This document shows positions 42,487-50,924 of a stretch of DNA of 64,000 bases, piece by piece. Under the pieces are notes generated by a model. It searched no databases, was not told the DNA's origin, and saw only the letters and a program-made list of their open reading frames with translations. Source of the DNA: Catalinimonas alkaloidigena (GTDB lineage: Bacteria > Bacteroidota > Bacteroidia > Cytophagales > Flexibacteraceae); NCBI RefSeq assembly GCF_900100765.1, contig NZ_FNFO01000005.1:1-64000 (forward strand), read 5' to 3'. The position numbers and the translations under genes are program-made. Numbering within the stretch: position 1 is the stretch's first letter; each line of letters begins with the position of its first letter.

Positions 42487-42777
42487 GGTGGGGAATTGAG
42501 TGGTTTCGGAGAGAAGTCGAAACCTCGCTCGCCTGCGAACATACCCAAAAGCGAGGTGTAGACGGGTGCCTCGCTCAAAAAATCAACAGGTCTTCGACGG
42601 CCTGCCCGGCGGTTTTTCTTGTAGTCAGCTTCAAAGCACTCGGGCTCTTGAGCACGACGGCAGAAGTTTCCGCACGTTCTTCTACGATTTTTACCGTTGC
42701 CCTAGACTTGTCTTAAGTCGCCCGGCGGGATTTCCGTACCTTGGGCACATACGCGTTTGAGACACAACATTTGTCGC

Positions 42778-43443
42778 ATGAAAGCAATCATCACCGGATC
42801 GACCGGCATGGTGGGGAAAGGCGTGCTGCTGGAATGCCTGGCGAGTCCGCAGGTAGAAGCGGTGCTGGTGATCAACCGGCAGTCGATTGGGCTCACCCAT
42901 CCCAAACTCACCGAAATCGTTCACCAGGATTTTTTCAACCTCTCGCCCATCGCCGCGCAACTGGCAGGCTACGACGCCTGTTTCTTTTGCCTGGGCGTGT
43001 CGTCGGCGGGGATGTCGGAGGAGGCGTACCGTAAGATTACCTACGACCTGACGCTGCAGGTTGCGAAGACGCTGCTGGACCTGAATGCAGACATGACGTT
43101 CTGTTACGTTTCGGGGGCGGGCACGGACAGCACGGAGCAGGGGCGCACGATGTGGGCACGCGTGAAGGGCAAAACGGAGAACGATCTGCTAGCCCTCCCT
43201 TTCCGACAGGCGTACATGTTCCGGCCGGGCTTTATCGAGGCACGGAAGGGCGTTTCTTCCCGCACGCCGCTCTACAACCGGTTGTACCAGGTGATTCGTC
43301 CACTGGTGCCGCTGCTGCGGAAGTTTCCCAAGTACGCCACCTCGACCATCATCCTCGGGCAGGCGATGCTCCACGTCGCGCAGCACGGGTACGCCAAGCA
43401 GGTGCTTGAAAGCCTCGACATCAACGAAGTGGGGAAAGCATAA
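42778..43443 (+). CDS. NAD(P)-binding epimerase/dehydratase-like protein
   Basis: A 221-residue short-chain Rossmann protein. ATG 42778 places the dinucleotide motif at the very start (MKAIITGSTGMVGKGVLLE, a GxTGxxG variant). CFFCLGVSSAGMSEEAY and YVSGAGTDSTEQGRTMWARVKGKTE carry the extended-SDR YxxxK-like region, although Tyr is replaced by Trp/Ala-rich sequence. This resembles the HTATIP2/NmrA-like atypical group, in which catalysis may be lost. It has no operon partner and ends directly against the convergent DUF3826 gene. Confidence 0.75.
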   Translation: MKAIITGSTGMVGKGVLLECLASPQVEAVLVINRQSIGLTHPKLTEIVHQDFFNLSPIAAQLAGYDACFFCLGVSSAGMSEEAYRKITYDLTLQVAKTLLDLNADMTFCYVSGAGTDSTEQGRTMWARVKGKTENDLLALPFRQAYMFRPGFIEARKGVSSRTPLYNRLYQVIRPLVPLLRKFPKYATSTIILGQAMLHVAQHGYAKQVLESLDINEVGKA

Positions 43444-44094
43444 TCAGTTGGACGACTGCTCGGCGGCTTTGCGGGCTTTGGCGGCGTTGACGTAATCCTT
43501 GTACATCTGACGCCAGTTGCGGCCGTTCGCGTTGAGGTACTGCTCCGCCTTGGTTTTGTAGATCTCGAAAATGGCCGAGATTTCCTTCATGTTCTTGAAA
43601 TCGACGGCCTGTTCGCGGGCCTGTTCCAGGTAGCCCCGGATGGTCGATTCCTCTTCGGCGGTGAAGTTGGGGACAATCTCGCGGTAGGCCTTCATGGTGA
43701 AGTCGACTTTCCCGACGGTGTACTGATCCAGAATCGCTTCCACCTGCGCCTCAGATAGGTCTTTTCGCAGGCCGCTCATCAGGTTTTCGTGGACCGACGC
43801 GGGTTTCGCCGAATGCGCGATAATCGTGCGGTGCAGCTCACTCAAAGGTTCACCGGTCGACGGATTGAGGCCCTCCGGCACCTCCGACGCGGGATGGGCA
43901 TTGTGCCAGTCGCGAACGGCTGTGAGGTGCGTGGAAATGACGTTCGTCAGTCGCGCTTCCTTGGCGGCATCTTGCAACTGCAACGTCGCGACCCACTCGG
44001 CGGCTTTGGCCCGTTGCTGGTCGTCGGCGGATTGGCTGCAAACGGCGGTCGTGGTGAGGAAGGAAATCAGCAAAAAGAGGCGAAGGGTCTGCAT
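43444..44094 (-). CDS. DUF3826 protein, secreted
   Basis: A 216-residue exported protein. ATG 44094 opens a signal peptide (MQTLRLFLLISFLTTTAVCSQ); the upstream extension of the frame is not coding-like. The mature part is all-helical and matches DUF3826: RLTNVISTHLTAVRDWHN, ILDQYTVGKVDFTMKAYREIVP and RGYLEQAREQAVDFKNMKE. Family members are often found near polysaccharide-use genes in Bacteroidota; the function is unknown. The stop is adjacent to the stop of the convergent epimerase-like gene. Confidence 0.85.
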   Translation of the reverse strand: MQTLRLFLLISFLTTTAVCSQSADDQQRAKAAEWVATLQLQDAAKEARLTNVISTHLTAVRDWHNAHPASEVPEGLNPSTGEPLSELHRTIIAHSAKPASVHENLMSGLRKDLSEAQVEAILDQYTVGKVDFTMKAYREIVPNFTAEEESTIRGYLEQAREQAVDFKNMKEISAIFEIYKTKAEQYLNANGRNWRQMYKDYVNAAKARKAAEQSSN

Positions 44095-44418
44095 GTCGTT
44101 GGGGAAAAGAGTATATGCAGATAGTGCAACAAAAAGCCGCGTTATACCCGACGCCGGCGCTTCCATTTCTCGCGGAGTTTCACAGAGTCTTCCGCAGAGT
44201 CGCGCAATGTCGGAAACAACCTCTGCGAAAACTCCGCGCATCCCTCTGCGAAACTCCGCGAGAAAACAGTCTTCGCCAACCGGTTTTCGGTGAGTTGAGC
44301 GCTGAACCTCCGATTTGCTGCTTCCATGCTGTTTCGCCTCCTCATCGGAAATCAGAGGCTACGTCGCGACGGTGGGTGCCCATTTGGAAGAACGTGTTGC
44401 TTGTCTGACGGTTCTCAA
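44095..44418. other. gene-free region with large inverted repeat
   Basis: It contains no real gene. It is dominated by the REP-like inverted repeat described separately and by GC-rich sequence bordering the AT-rich island. Confidence 0.5.
44166..44265. repeat. REP-like inverted repeat built from CTCTGCGAAACTCCGCG units
   Basis: A perfect 16-bp pair TTTCTCGCGGAGTTTC (44166-44181) and its complement (44250-44265) encloses further copies of the same motif (CGCAGAG, CTCTGCGAAAACTCCGCG). It resembles intergenic REP elements. Confidence 0.6.
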
Positions 44419-44979
44419 CTAGGAGACGCGGGCTTTTCGATTGTGGTTGTTCAGCCCGGGGCTTTTATTTGATATTATTAAGCTTTTTCTTTTTTTAGAA
44501 ATTATAGTACAAACGATTATCGTTCCTATTATTCCACTCAAATATGATGATGTATGCGCCCAACCAACCGCTAAAAATTTACTATGAACCGAAGGGTCCA
44601 ATTGTTCTGCAAGCCGCAGTACTAGGTAAATTATGTCAAGCTCAGTAAGCACATAACCTACAACACCCGCAATTAGAGCGATCCCAAACATGATAAGCAA
44701 CAATTTTAGAATTAGTTTTATCACATCCCGAAATTCTAAAGTTGGTTTCTTGCCAAATTGGCTAAATCCTGCGATTAATATTCCCATAGGTAAAGCGACC
44801 CACCATGTTGCGATTACTCCCCACAATAGTGCTAGAAGAACGGGAGATTCACTTTCGATTACTCTTGGGTGTCCTATAGTAAAGTACTCAACACAAAGAT
44901 GAGCGGTAATCATATCATGTATTATTCCATAGGTGATTGCTGAGATTAGTGTGCTAAAAATAATTTTTACGGTTGTCAT
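44419..44979 (-). CDS. conserved membrane protein of unknown function, AT-rich
   Basis: A 186-residue protein with about four hydrophobic helices. The start SAITYGIIHDMITAHLCVEYFTIGHPRVI, followed by LLALLWGVIATWWVALPMG, is a pattern I associate with a widespread uncharacterised membrane protein. ATG 44979 is preferred; an in-frame ATG at 45012 adds 11 residues across an 18-bp palindrome. Base composition is much more AT-rich than the chromosome, except for the last about 13 codons, which lie in GC-rich sequence. The reading frame may therefore run out of inserted DNA into host DNA. Confidence 0.7.
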   Translation of the reverse strand: MTTVKIIFSTLISAITYGIIHDMITAHLCVEYFTIGHPRVIESESPVLLALLWGVIATWWVALPMGILIAGFSQFGKKPTLEFRDVIKLILKLLLIMFGIALIAGVVGYVLTELDIIYLVLRLAEQLDPSVHSKFLAVGWAHTSSYLSGIIGTIIVCTIISKKRKSLIISNKSPGLNNHNRKARVS

Positions 44980-45002
44980 CTTTATGATTAATAACGTATG
45001 AG

Positions 45003-45020
45003 TAACACACATGTGTGTTA
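45003..45020. repeat. perfect 18-bp palindrome
   Basis: TAACACACA-TGTGTGTTA lies immediately upstream of the AT-rich membrane-protein gene. It could be an operator or an insertion boundary. Confidence 0.6.
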
Positions 45021-45319
45021 TATTTTCTGTGTATTATTTCCCTATCATGCGGTCCTTGTCTAACTGATCGAAGCTACGTCGCCGTTGAAGTGTGGCGACG
45101 CACGTATCAATTTCTGTAATCTTACGCGATGTAGAGCACATCAGGAATTCAATATAGCTAGAACTCCCCCATCTCAATAGCTATGTTGCGAAGCGATACA
45201 GTAAGCAGTGAGATTCAATCTACTCATGCAGGCGTGCCTTGGACAACATACTGATGCATAGGTTAGTGGTAATTTTCCCGGAAATAGCTCTGGAATACAT
45301 CTGGATAAATTATAAAGAT
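45021..45319. other. gene-free spacer in the AT-rich island
   Basis: No coding frame was found. There is a short inverted repeat CGTCGCC / GGCGACG around 45090-45120 and another around ATAGCTA near 45160-45185. Neither is terminator-like. Confidence 0.35.
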
Positions 45320-45808
45320 TCAAATCTCCGGATATCCATTGTAAAATCTTCGAAGTTTATATCGCCTTAACTCTTCGTATGGAGGGAAAATTCTTTTCCT
45401 GATTTCGAATACCTCTAAGAAAGTAGACACGCGCTCGTATTTCGTAGCGGTATTGAACAGCCCATACTCCACTTCAAAGTACTCAATTCTATTCTGTTCT
45501 TCTGGCTCCTTGTCTGAATTATTGAAGTAAATCACTTTTAGCTCATACGTCTCCAAGGTGGGGAAGAAACTAAAGTAGTTAAAGACGCCTGTAATGAGAA
45601 TTAGGAAAGGAATGAAAGCAATCGCGACAAGCTTATAAGCAGATAGCTTACTTGCGGTAAAAAGTACTCTCAGGTAATAGAAACCTAAGATGCAAAACAC
45701 AGCCTTGATGAGTAGAGAGAGCAAAGCAAACCGCGATGACACGATCCCAAGGCCATCAAATGAACAGTAGGTACCTGTTAGGCACAGAGCAATCGCTATT
45801 CTCATCAC
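45320..45808 (-). CDS. uncharacterised membrane protein, AT-rich
   Basis: A 162-residue protein with two or three hydrophobic helices in the first 90 residues (FALLSLLIKAVFCILGFYYL, LVAIAFIPFLILITGVF) and a charged C-terminal half rich in Glu, Arg and Tyr. No family is recognised. It shares AT-rich composition and minus-strand orientation with its two neighbours, which suggests they arrived together, but they are not tightly spaced. Confidence 0.6.
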   Translation of the reverse strand: MMRIAIALCLTGTYCSFDGLGIVSSRFALLSLLIKAVFCILGFYYLRVLFTASKLSAYKLVAIAFIPFLILITGVFNYFSFFPTLETYELKVIYFNNSDKEPEEQNRIEYFEVEYGLFNTATKYERVSTFLEVFEIRKRIFPPYEELRRYKLRRFYNGYPEI

Positions 45809-45875
45809 ACTCCTAAATTTCTAAATCCAAGTCCTATTTCAATGAGTCGTTCAAAATCATGCGGCATCAACAAAA

Positions 45876-46415
45876 TTAGCACCCATTTGCCTCTAACTTG
45901 TCTCTTAGAGTCTTTTCAAGTTCTTCAAATCCATCTAACTCCTGAGGGATCAAAATCTCGTATTTGCCAGTCAATGTTTTGGACTTGATCAACAGATCTC
46001 CATTCCGGCTCTCCATCCCTTTTATTTCCTCCAAAGACATTCTTGCATCAAATCCCCCTGTACTCGCTTTCGCTCGCTGGTAGCTGAATCGATGCAGGAA
46101 GTTCATCCTGGGTTCTTTTTCTAGATCAATAGTTCTGGTAATAGAAGCATCATCGAGGACGATTCTTAAATTCTCTGCGCTTAGGCGGGTAAGTTTCTTG
46201 TTATTCAGGTAGATCGACCCGACTATCCCCCCTGTCACCAAGAATGCTGCCACGACGGTCCACATGGCTTCGGTAGGCGCTCCTGCAGGTTGTGGCAGCA
46301 GCAAGGCAAACAATGGAAAGCTAAGGAGGGCAATAAGCAGGATTCTGAATACGCGGTTGTCCTTTCGACGGGTGTATTGCGGAATTTTGGTAGGGTCTAT
46401 TCTGTACTCTTTCAT
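45876..46415 (-). CDS. uncharacterised protein with two membrane helices
   Basis: A 179-residue protein. An N-terminal basic segment is followed by two helices (ILLIALLSFPLFALLLP and MWTVVAAFLVTGGIVGSIYL). A cytoplasmic domain from about residue 75 (LRIVLDDASITRTIDLEKE... KYEILIPQELDGFEELEK) has the alternating strands plus C-terminal helix of a bacterial PH-like domain. That fold is inferred from pattern only. It is the first gene of the AT-rich island in the direction of transcription. Confidence 0.6.
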   Translation of the reverse strand: MKEYRIDPTKIPQYTRRKDNRVFRILLIALLSFPLFALLLPQPAGAPTEAMWTVVAAFLVTGGIVGSIYLNNKKLTRLSAENLRIVLDDASITRTIDLEKEPRMNFLHRFSYQRAKASTGGFDARMSLEEIKGMESRNGDLLIKSKTLTGKYEILIPQELDGFEELEKTLRDKLEANGC

Positions 46416-46565
46416 CTTCTTGGCGAGTAGCGTTCTACAGTATCGTTTTAGCGCAGCTTTTAGGTCTTACGGCTGGTAAAGAAAGCAAAAAACGCCCCCC
46501 CATCTGCTGTAATCTTCTCGCATTTCTAGCATGACATTACCAAGCGATTTCTTCTCCCATACGTG

Positions 46566-46573
46566 TACTTTTG
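46566..46573 (+). promoter_or_regulatory. candidate -7 element of the ECF sigma operon
   Basis: TACTTTTG matches TAnnTTTG about 83 nt before the sigma factor start. No TTG was found at 19-20 nt. Confidence 0.35.
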
Positions 46574-46655
46574 GTACTGGCACCGACCTTCCGCGAAGTT
46601 TTTCAACTTTTTTTTCGAATGGCTGTAATGTTTCCTTCCTTCGGTTGTCTTACCG

Positions 46656-47174
46656 ATGACTATGGACAGACAGACCTTCTTGCATCGCGTGTTTCCGGTT
46701 CGGAATCAGGTGTTTCGCCTGGCGAAGGCCCTGTTGCAGAATACGCAGGAGGCGGAGGACGCGACGCAGGAGGTGCTGTTGAAGCTCTGGACGAAGCGCG
46801 ATGACCTGTCGGCCTACCGCAGTGTGGAGGCGTTGGCGCTCCAGATCACCAAGAATCAGTGCCTGAATACGCTGAAATCGGCCAAGCGCCAACCGATGTA
46901 CGACGCCAACCGCCTGGAACTGAATGGCGGCGACGCGACGCCGTACCAGACGATGGAAGCGGCCGACCAGACACGGATCATGGAGCAACTCTTTGCCGAC
47001 CTGCCGCCGCAGCAACGTCTGGTGATGCACCTGCGCAACGTGGAGGGCTACTCGTTCGAAGAGATGGAAGCGATTACCGGCCTGCAGGCCAACCACCTCC
47101 GGGTGTTGTTGCACCGCGCCCGCCAGCACGTGAAAGAAGGATTCCTCAAAATCAGTAGCTATGAAAACCCCTGA
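46656..47174 (+). CDS. ECF-type RNA polymerase sigma factor
   Basis: A 172-residue group IV sigma factor. Region 2 (about 15-80) has VFRLAKALLQNTQEAEDATQEVLLKLW; region 4 (about 110-165) has LFADLPPQQRLVMHLRNVEGYSFEEMEAITGL and ends VLLHRARQHVKEGF. No extracytoplasmic signalling extension is present. ATG 46662 is an alternative start. It overlaps the anti-sigma gene by 14 nt and leads an operon with three DUF4097 genes, so it probably directs transcription of this set, including itself. Confidence 0.9.
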   Translation: MTMDRQTFLHRVFPVRNQVFRLAKALLQNTQEAEDATQEVLLKLWTKRDDLSAYRSVEALALQITKNQCLNTLKSAKRQPMYDANRLELNGGDATPYQTMEAADQTRIMEQLFADLPPQQRLVMHLRNVEGYSFEEMEAITGLQANHLRVLLHRARQHVKEGFLKISSYENP

Positions 47175-47931
47175 GATCGAAACCCTGGTGGAAAAATACG
47201 AGGCGGGCGAAACGACGCTGGAAGAAGAAAAGCTACTCGCCGACTACTTCACCTACGAAGAGGTGCCCGAACACCTGCGCGTCTACGCGGCCCAATTCCG
47301 GTTCTTCGCGGCGCGGCAGGACGACACGTTTCCGCTGCGCCATACGCCGCAACTCCTGGAGGCCATCGATGCGGAAACGGACCGGACGCGCATCCGCCGG
47401 ATGCTCTGGGAAGTGGGCATCGCGGCCAGTCTGGTGGGCCTGTTGCTCGGGTCGCTGGTGAGTTGGTGGTGGACCGATCAGTACCACGAAGCTGCCACGC
47501 AAACGCAGGTGTCGGCGCTGCACGAGGAGATGAAGGACATGAAACAGCTGATGATGCTGTCGCTGCTCGACAACCCCTCGGCCAGCGAGCGCATCAAGGC
47601 GGTGAGCTACGCCGATGCCCTGCCGCCCGACCCCAAGGTGGTCGACGCACTGGTCCGCACGCTCAACCACGACGGCAATCCGAACGTGCGCCTCACCGCC
47701 GCCGAGGCGCTGGGCCGGTTCAGCCAGAGCGAAGCGGTCCGGCAGGCACTCATCCACTCCTTACCGCAACAGACCGAGCCCATTGTACAAATCGCCGTCA
47801 TCAACGTGCTGGTCGATCTGGAAGAAAAACGGGCCCGCCCTTCGCTGGAACTGCTCCTGGATGACCAGCAGACGATGGACGTCGTCAAGCGGGTGGCACG
47901 CCAGGGCCTGACGATGCTGCAACAGAGCTAA
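47161..47931 (+). CDS. membrane anti-sigma factor with HEAT repeats
   Basis: A 256-residue protein. The cytoplasmic N-terminus (about 1-80; ETLVEKYEAGETTLEEEKLLADYF) looks like the sigma-binding region of Bacteroidota anti-sigma factors. One membrane helix (about 84-103; VGIAASLVGLLLGSLVSWWW) separates it from an outer part with a coiled segment (EEMKDMKQLMMLSLL) and HEAT-like repeats (VVDALVRTLNHDGNPNVRLTAAEALGRF). The repeat part would sit in the periplasm and could sense an envelope protein. It is translationally linked to the sigma gene (14-nt overlap). Confidence 0.8.
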   Translation: MKTPEIETLVEKYEAGETTLEEEKLLADYFTYEEVPEHLRVYAAQFRFFAARQDDTFPLRHTPQLLEAIDAETDRTRIRRMLWEVGIAASLVGLLLGSLVSWWWTDQYHEAATQTQVSALHEEMKDMKQLMMLSLLDNPSASERIKAVSYADALPPDPKVVDALVRTLNHDGNPNVRLTAAEALGRFSQSEAVRQALIHSLPQQTEPIVQIAVINVLVDLEEKRARPSLELLLDDQQTMDVVKRVARQGLTMLQQS

Positions 47932-47986
47932 CACCCAACACAACACATAACTACACCGAGTTCAACCTTAGCCATCTTTTAACATC

Positions 47987-48859
47987 ATGTATAAAGTCAC
48001 CCTTCTCGCTTGCGCCCTGTTCGTAAGCGCTCCCTCCCTGTTGACCGCCCAAACTGCCCGCGTAGGAAGCGGCCAGAGCGTCGGCACCCGTGCCAGCAGC
48101 GGCCAGAATCGCGCCGCTTCCGGCGAAACAAAAGAGTATCGCATCAAACTGAGCAAAGCCGGGCAGCCGGGCTCCCTCAAAATCGCCGACCTCGGGGCCG
48201 ACGTGGTCATCGAAGCGTATGCCGGCAACGAAATCCTGATTACGCAGCAAGGGTACCAGCCGCCGCCGAAAAAAGCCGAAGGGATGCGCTCGCTGACCGC
48301 GGCGGGTGTCGACAACACAGGCATCGGGTTGGAGGTGAAAGAGGCCAACAATACGGTCGAGGTGCTCGGCGTGGCCCCGCAGCGCAGTTCTGAACCCTAC
48401 CTGATCAAGCTACCGGCCAATGTCGCGGTCGTGATGGATTACAAAAGTCCGATGTCGGGAGCCATTCACCTGAAAAACCTGTCGAGCAAAATCGAGATCG
48501 ATGCGTTTGCGTCGGAGGTCAACCTGGAGGAAATTACCGGTCCGGCGGTGGTCAATACCGTGGGGGGCGACATCAACGCCCGCTTCTCGAAGGTCAACCA
48601 GAACAACCCCATTTCCATCGCCTCGACGGGCGGCGAGATCGACGTCACCCTTCCGTCCAATACCCCGGCCAACCTGGAAATGAGCACGATGGGTGGCGAG
48701 ATTTACACGGATATGGACGTGCAACTGGACCAAGCGAATCAGGAGAAAAACATGCGCCGCTTCGGTGGGCAGGGCAAAATCAAAGGTTCGCTGAACGGCG
48801 GCGGCGTCGACATCCGGTTGCAGTCGGTGGGCGGCACGATTTATCTGCGGAAGAAATAA
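47987..48859 (+). CDS. DUF4097-type secreted beta protein (1)
   Basis: A 290-residue protein with a signal peptide (LLACALFVSAPSLLTAQ). A Ser/Gly/Ala-rich spacer (about 22-50) precedes a right-handed beta-solenoid-like body. Its repeated motifs are characteristic of DUF4097: VVIEAYAGNEILI, IHLKNLSSKIEIDAFASEVNL, VVNTVGGDINARFSKV and STGGEIDVTLPS. It is the first of three paralogues behind the sigma/anti-sigma pair. By position and repeat fold it may be a target or ligand of the sigma system; no direct function is known. Confidence 0.8.
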   Translation: MYKVTLLACALFVSAPSLLTAQTARVGSGQSVGTRASSGQNRAASGETKEYRIKLSKAGQPGSLKIADLGADVVIEAYAGNEILITQQGYQPPPKKAEGMRSLTAAGVDNTGIGLEVKEANNTVEVLGVAPQRSSEPYLIKLPANVAVVMDYKSPMSGAIHLKNLSSKIEIDAFASEVNLEEITGPAVVNTVGGDINARFSKVNQNNPISIASTGGEIDVTLPSNTPANLEMSTMGGEIYTDMDVQLDQANQEKNMRRFGGQGKIKGSLNGGGVDIRLQSVGGTIYLRKK

Positions 48860-48869
48860 CCCCCCGGCC

Positions 48870-49562
48870 ATGCGCTTCCTTTTGCTTACCTCCCTCCTGT
48901 TGGGGCTCTCCTTCGCCGGTCGGGCACAGCGTCGCGTCGAAAAGCAACTGCCGTTGACCTCAGGGCAGGCCCTGCGCCTGAAGCTGGAACTGGCCGATTC
49001 GATCGTGGTGAAAACCTGGGATCGGCCGGAGGCTCAGGTCATCGCGCTGGTCTCGATCAACGACGGGCAAGACGACGACGCGTACGCACTGAACACCGAA
49101 ACCACGCCCGACACGGTGGCCTTTGTGGCCGACATTCCTGACCTCGATTCGCTGGCGCGGCCGCTGCCCGACAAGACGTCACATAAAGTAATGTACTCCC
49201 GCCGCAACGGCCAGGCGTGGGGCGTCACGGTCGACATCCGCTACGAGGTGTTTCTGCCGAAAGGCGTTCCGCTGGCGCTGGAGACGATCAACGGATCGCT
49301 CGTGATTCCCCCGACCGGAGCGCCACTCCGCGTCCATTCCATCAGCGGCAAAGTCGACCTCTTCGTTCCCCGGAACCAGGGCACGGACGTCACGGCCAAG
49401 ACGGTAATGGGCGTGCTCTACACCGACTTTCCCTTCGAGCCCGTTCGCGAAGACGGCCTCTACCGCATTGCCGGGCAGGAAAATGCGCTGACGATCAACG
49501 GCGGCGGCATTCCCCTGACGCTGGAAACCGTCACCGGCGACGTGCTGATTCATCAATACTAA
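48870..49562 (+). CDS. DUF4097-type secreted beta protein (2)
   Basis: A 230-residue paralogue with a signal peptide (LLLTSLLLGLSFAGRAQ). Strands include LELADSIVVKTWDRPEAQV, VSINDGQDDDAYAL (this segment is almost shared with the third paralogue), LETINGSLVIPPTGAPLRV and VTGDVLIHQY. It starts 10 nt after the preceding stop and ends 13 nt before the next gene, so all three are one transcript. Probably periplasmic or surface-exposed. Confidence 0.75.
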   Translation: MRFLLLTSLLLGLSFAGRAQRRVEKQLPLTSGQALRLKLELADSIVVKTWDRPEAQVIALVSINDGQDDDAYALNTETTPDTVAFVADIPDLDSLARPLPDKTSHKVMYSRRNGQAWGVTVDIRYEVFLPKGVPLALETINGSLVIPPTGAPLRVHSISGKVDLFVPRNQGTDVTAKTVMGVLYTDFPFEPVREDGLYRIAGQENALTINGGGIPLTLETVTGDVLIHQY

Positions 49563-49575
49563 CCTCCTTCTTCCT

Positions 49576-50244
49576 ATGAAACCCTTTCTCCCTCTTTTGT
49601 GTGGGCTGGCCCTTTGTGTCTCGGCCCACGCGCAAAAACAGATCGAACAGACCTATGCCGTGAAGCCGACTACGGAAGTGAAGCTCGATCTGCCATTCGC
49701 CACCACCATCGCCGTGACGCCAGGCCAACCGGGGGCGGTGGTGTTCCAAGCCTCCGTTTCCATTAACGACGGGCAGGACGACGACGCCTTTCAGTACCGG
49801 GTGACGCAGACCGACGATCGCCTCTCGCTTGAATCGGAAATCGAAAACCTGAAAGAACTGTCGCGTCAGCACTACCACGACCGAAACGTCTACTCGGCAG
49901 ACGACGACTGGCTGCGGATTTACATCACCCTTCAGGTGCCGCCCCGCCAGTCGGTCTACCTGCGGACCATCAGCGGCGACGTGGAACTGGACCACAACGG
50001 CGGGCCACTCGACGTCCAGTCGGTCGGGGGTGACGTGGAGCTGCGGATCGCGGAGAGTCAGTCGGCACGGTTCGACCTGAAAACCATCGGCGGGGAAATC
50101 TTCACGAATCTGGACCTGCCGACGCAACCGCAATCGGGGCGCTTTCAGGTGGGTGCGCAGTACGAAGGCGACTGGCACGGCGGCCAGGTGCCGATCACGC
50201 TCGCCTCGACCGGCAGCAATCTCTACATCCGGAAGAAAGAGTAG
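49576..50244 (+). CDS. DUF4097-type secreted beta protein (3)
   Basis: A 222-residue paralogue with a signal peptide (FLPLLCGLALCVSAHAQ). It shares SINDGQDDDAF with paralogue 2 and has the solenoid-like motifs SVYLRTISGDVELDHNGG, LDVQSVGGDVELRI and FDLKTIGGEIFTNLDL. It is the last gene of the operon. The next gene, on the other strand, ends 3 nt away. Confidence 0.75.
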   Translation: MKPFLPLLCGLALCVSAHAQKQIEQTYAVKPTTEVKLDLPFATTIAVTPGQPGAVVFQASVSINDGQDDDAFQYRVTQTDDRLSLESEIENLKELSRQHYHDRNVYSADDDWLRIYITLQVPPRQSVYLRTISGDVELDHNGGPLDVQSVGGDVELRIAESQSARFDLKTIGGEIFTNLDLPTQPQSGRFQVGAQYEGDWHGGQVPITLASTGSNLYIRKKE

Positions 50245-50247
50245 TGT

Positions 50248-50601
50248 TTACATGGAGCCCGTATGGCCTCTGATCAATGTCCCGGTGCGGTCGTAGACCA
50301 ACACTTCCTGCCAGCCCAGCGCTGCCGCGAGGGAATCCAGCTTCGGCCAGAACGCGGCGGGGATTTCCTGTTGGCAACGTACTTCAAGATAGTCATCATA
50401 ACAGGGCACCGGGGCCGCTTCCAACCTACCGACCTGGGACGCATTGAGACGTTCGACGAAGGCTTTCCGCTCGCCGGTCAATTCTCCACATCCGTACCGA
50501 ATCACCTGATCGCAGGCGCAGGTCATCCACGCCACTACGGCCCATACCATCGCGCTATATCTAACTTTCCTGTTGGTGCTTCTTTTGTGTGAACTAGCCA
50601 T
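50248..50601 (-). CDS. small uncharacterised lipoprotein
   Basis: A 117-residue protein. The start at 50601 gives MASSHKRSTN, then a hydrophobic stretch and a Cys (VVAWMTCACDQ) that could be a lipobox. The mature part has four or so Cys (YGCGEL, VPCYDDYLEVRCQQE), suggesting disulfides. No family recognised. Confidence 0.55.
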   Translation of the reverse strand: MASSHKRSTNRKVRYSAMVWAVVAWMTCACDQVIRYGCGELTGERKAFVERLNASQVGRLEAAPVPCYDDYLEVRCQQEIPAAFWPKLDSLAAALGWQEVLVYDRTGTLIRGHTGSM

Positions 50602-50924
50602 AGTGACAAGAGTAAAAATAAAAAGCTTGCTTCCGCCGGACCTCAAACCCAAGTACGCAGTTTACCAGATCTTGACGACAAACGCTTCTCCATCACGAGC
50701 CCTACTTTTGTCATCCGTCGGGGTCTACCTCCGCTCCCTGTCGTCCACTTCTGCGCACTAAACCTGTTCACTACCGCACAGCGACTGTGCGAATCTGGAC
50801 ATTCTCCATACGGTGCATCGCTTCCCGGCGTCGGAGGAGCGCCATCCCCGTTTTGGCAGGTTTCTGGCTACTCAACGTTTTCCTCTCTTCACCCTCGTGC
50901 TTCACTCCAAAAATTCCCACGCGT
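50602..50924. other. gene-free divergent region
   Basis: About 320 nt before the permease at 50925. No gene, clear promoter or repeat was recognised; the permease frame is open upstream of its ATG but not signal-like. Confidence 0.35.
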
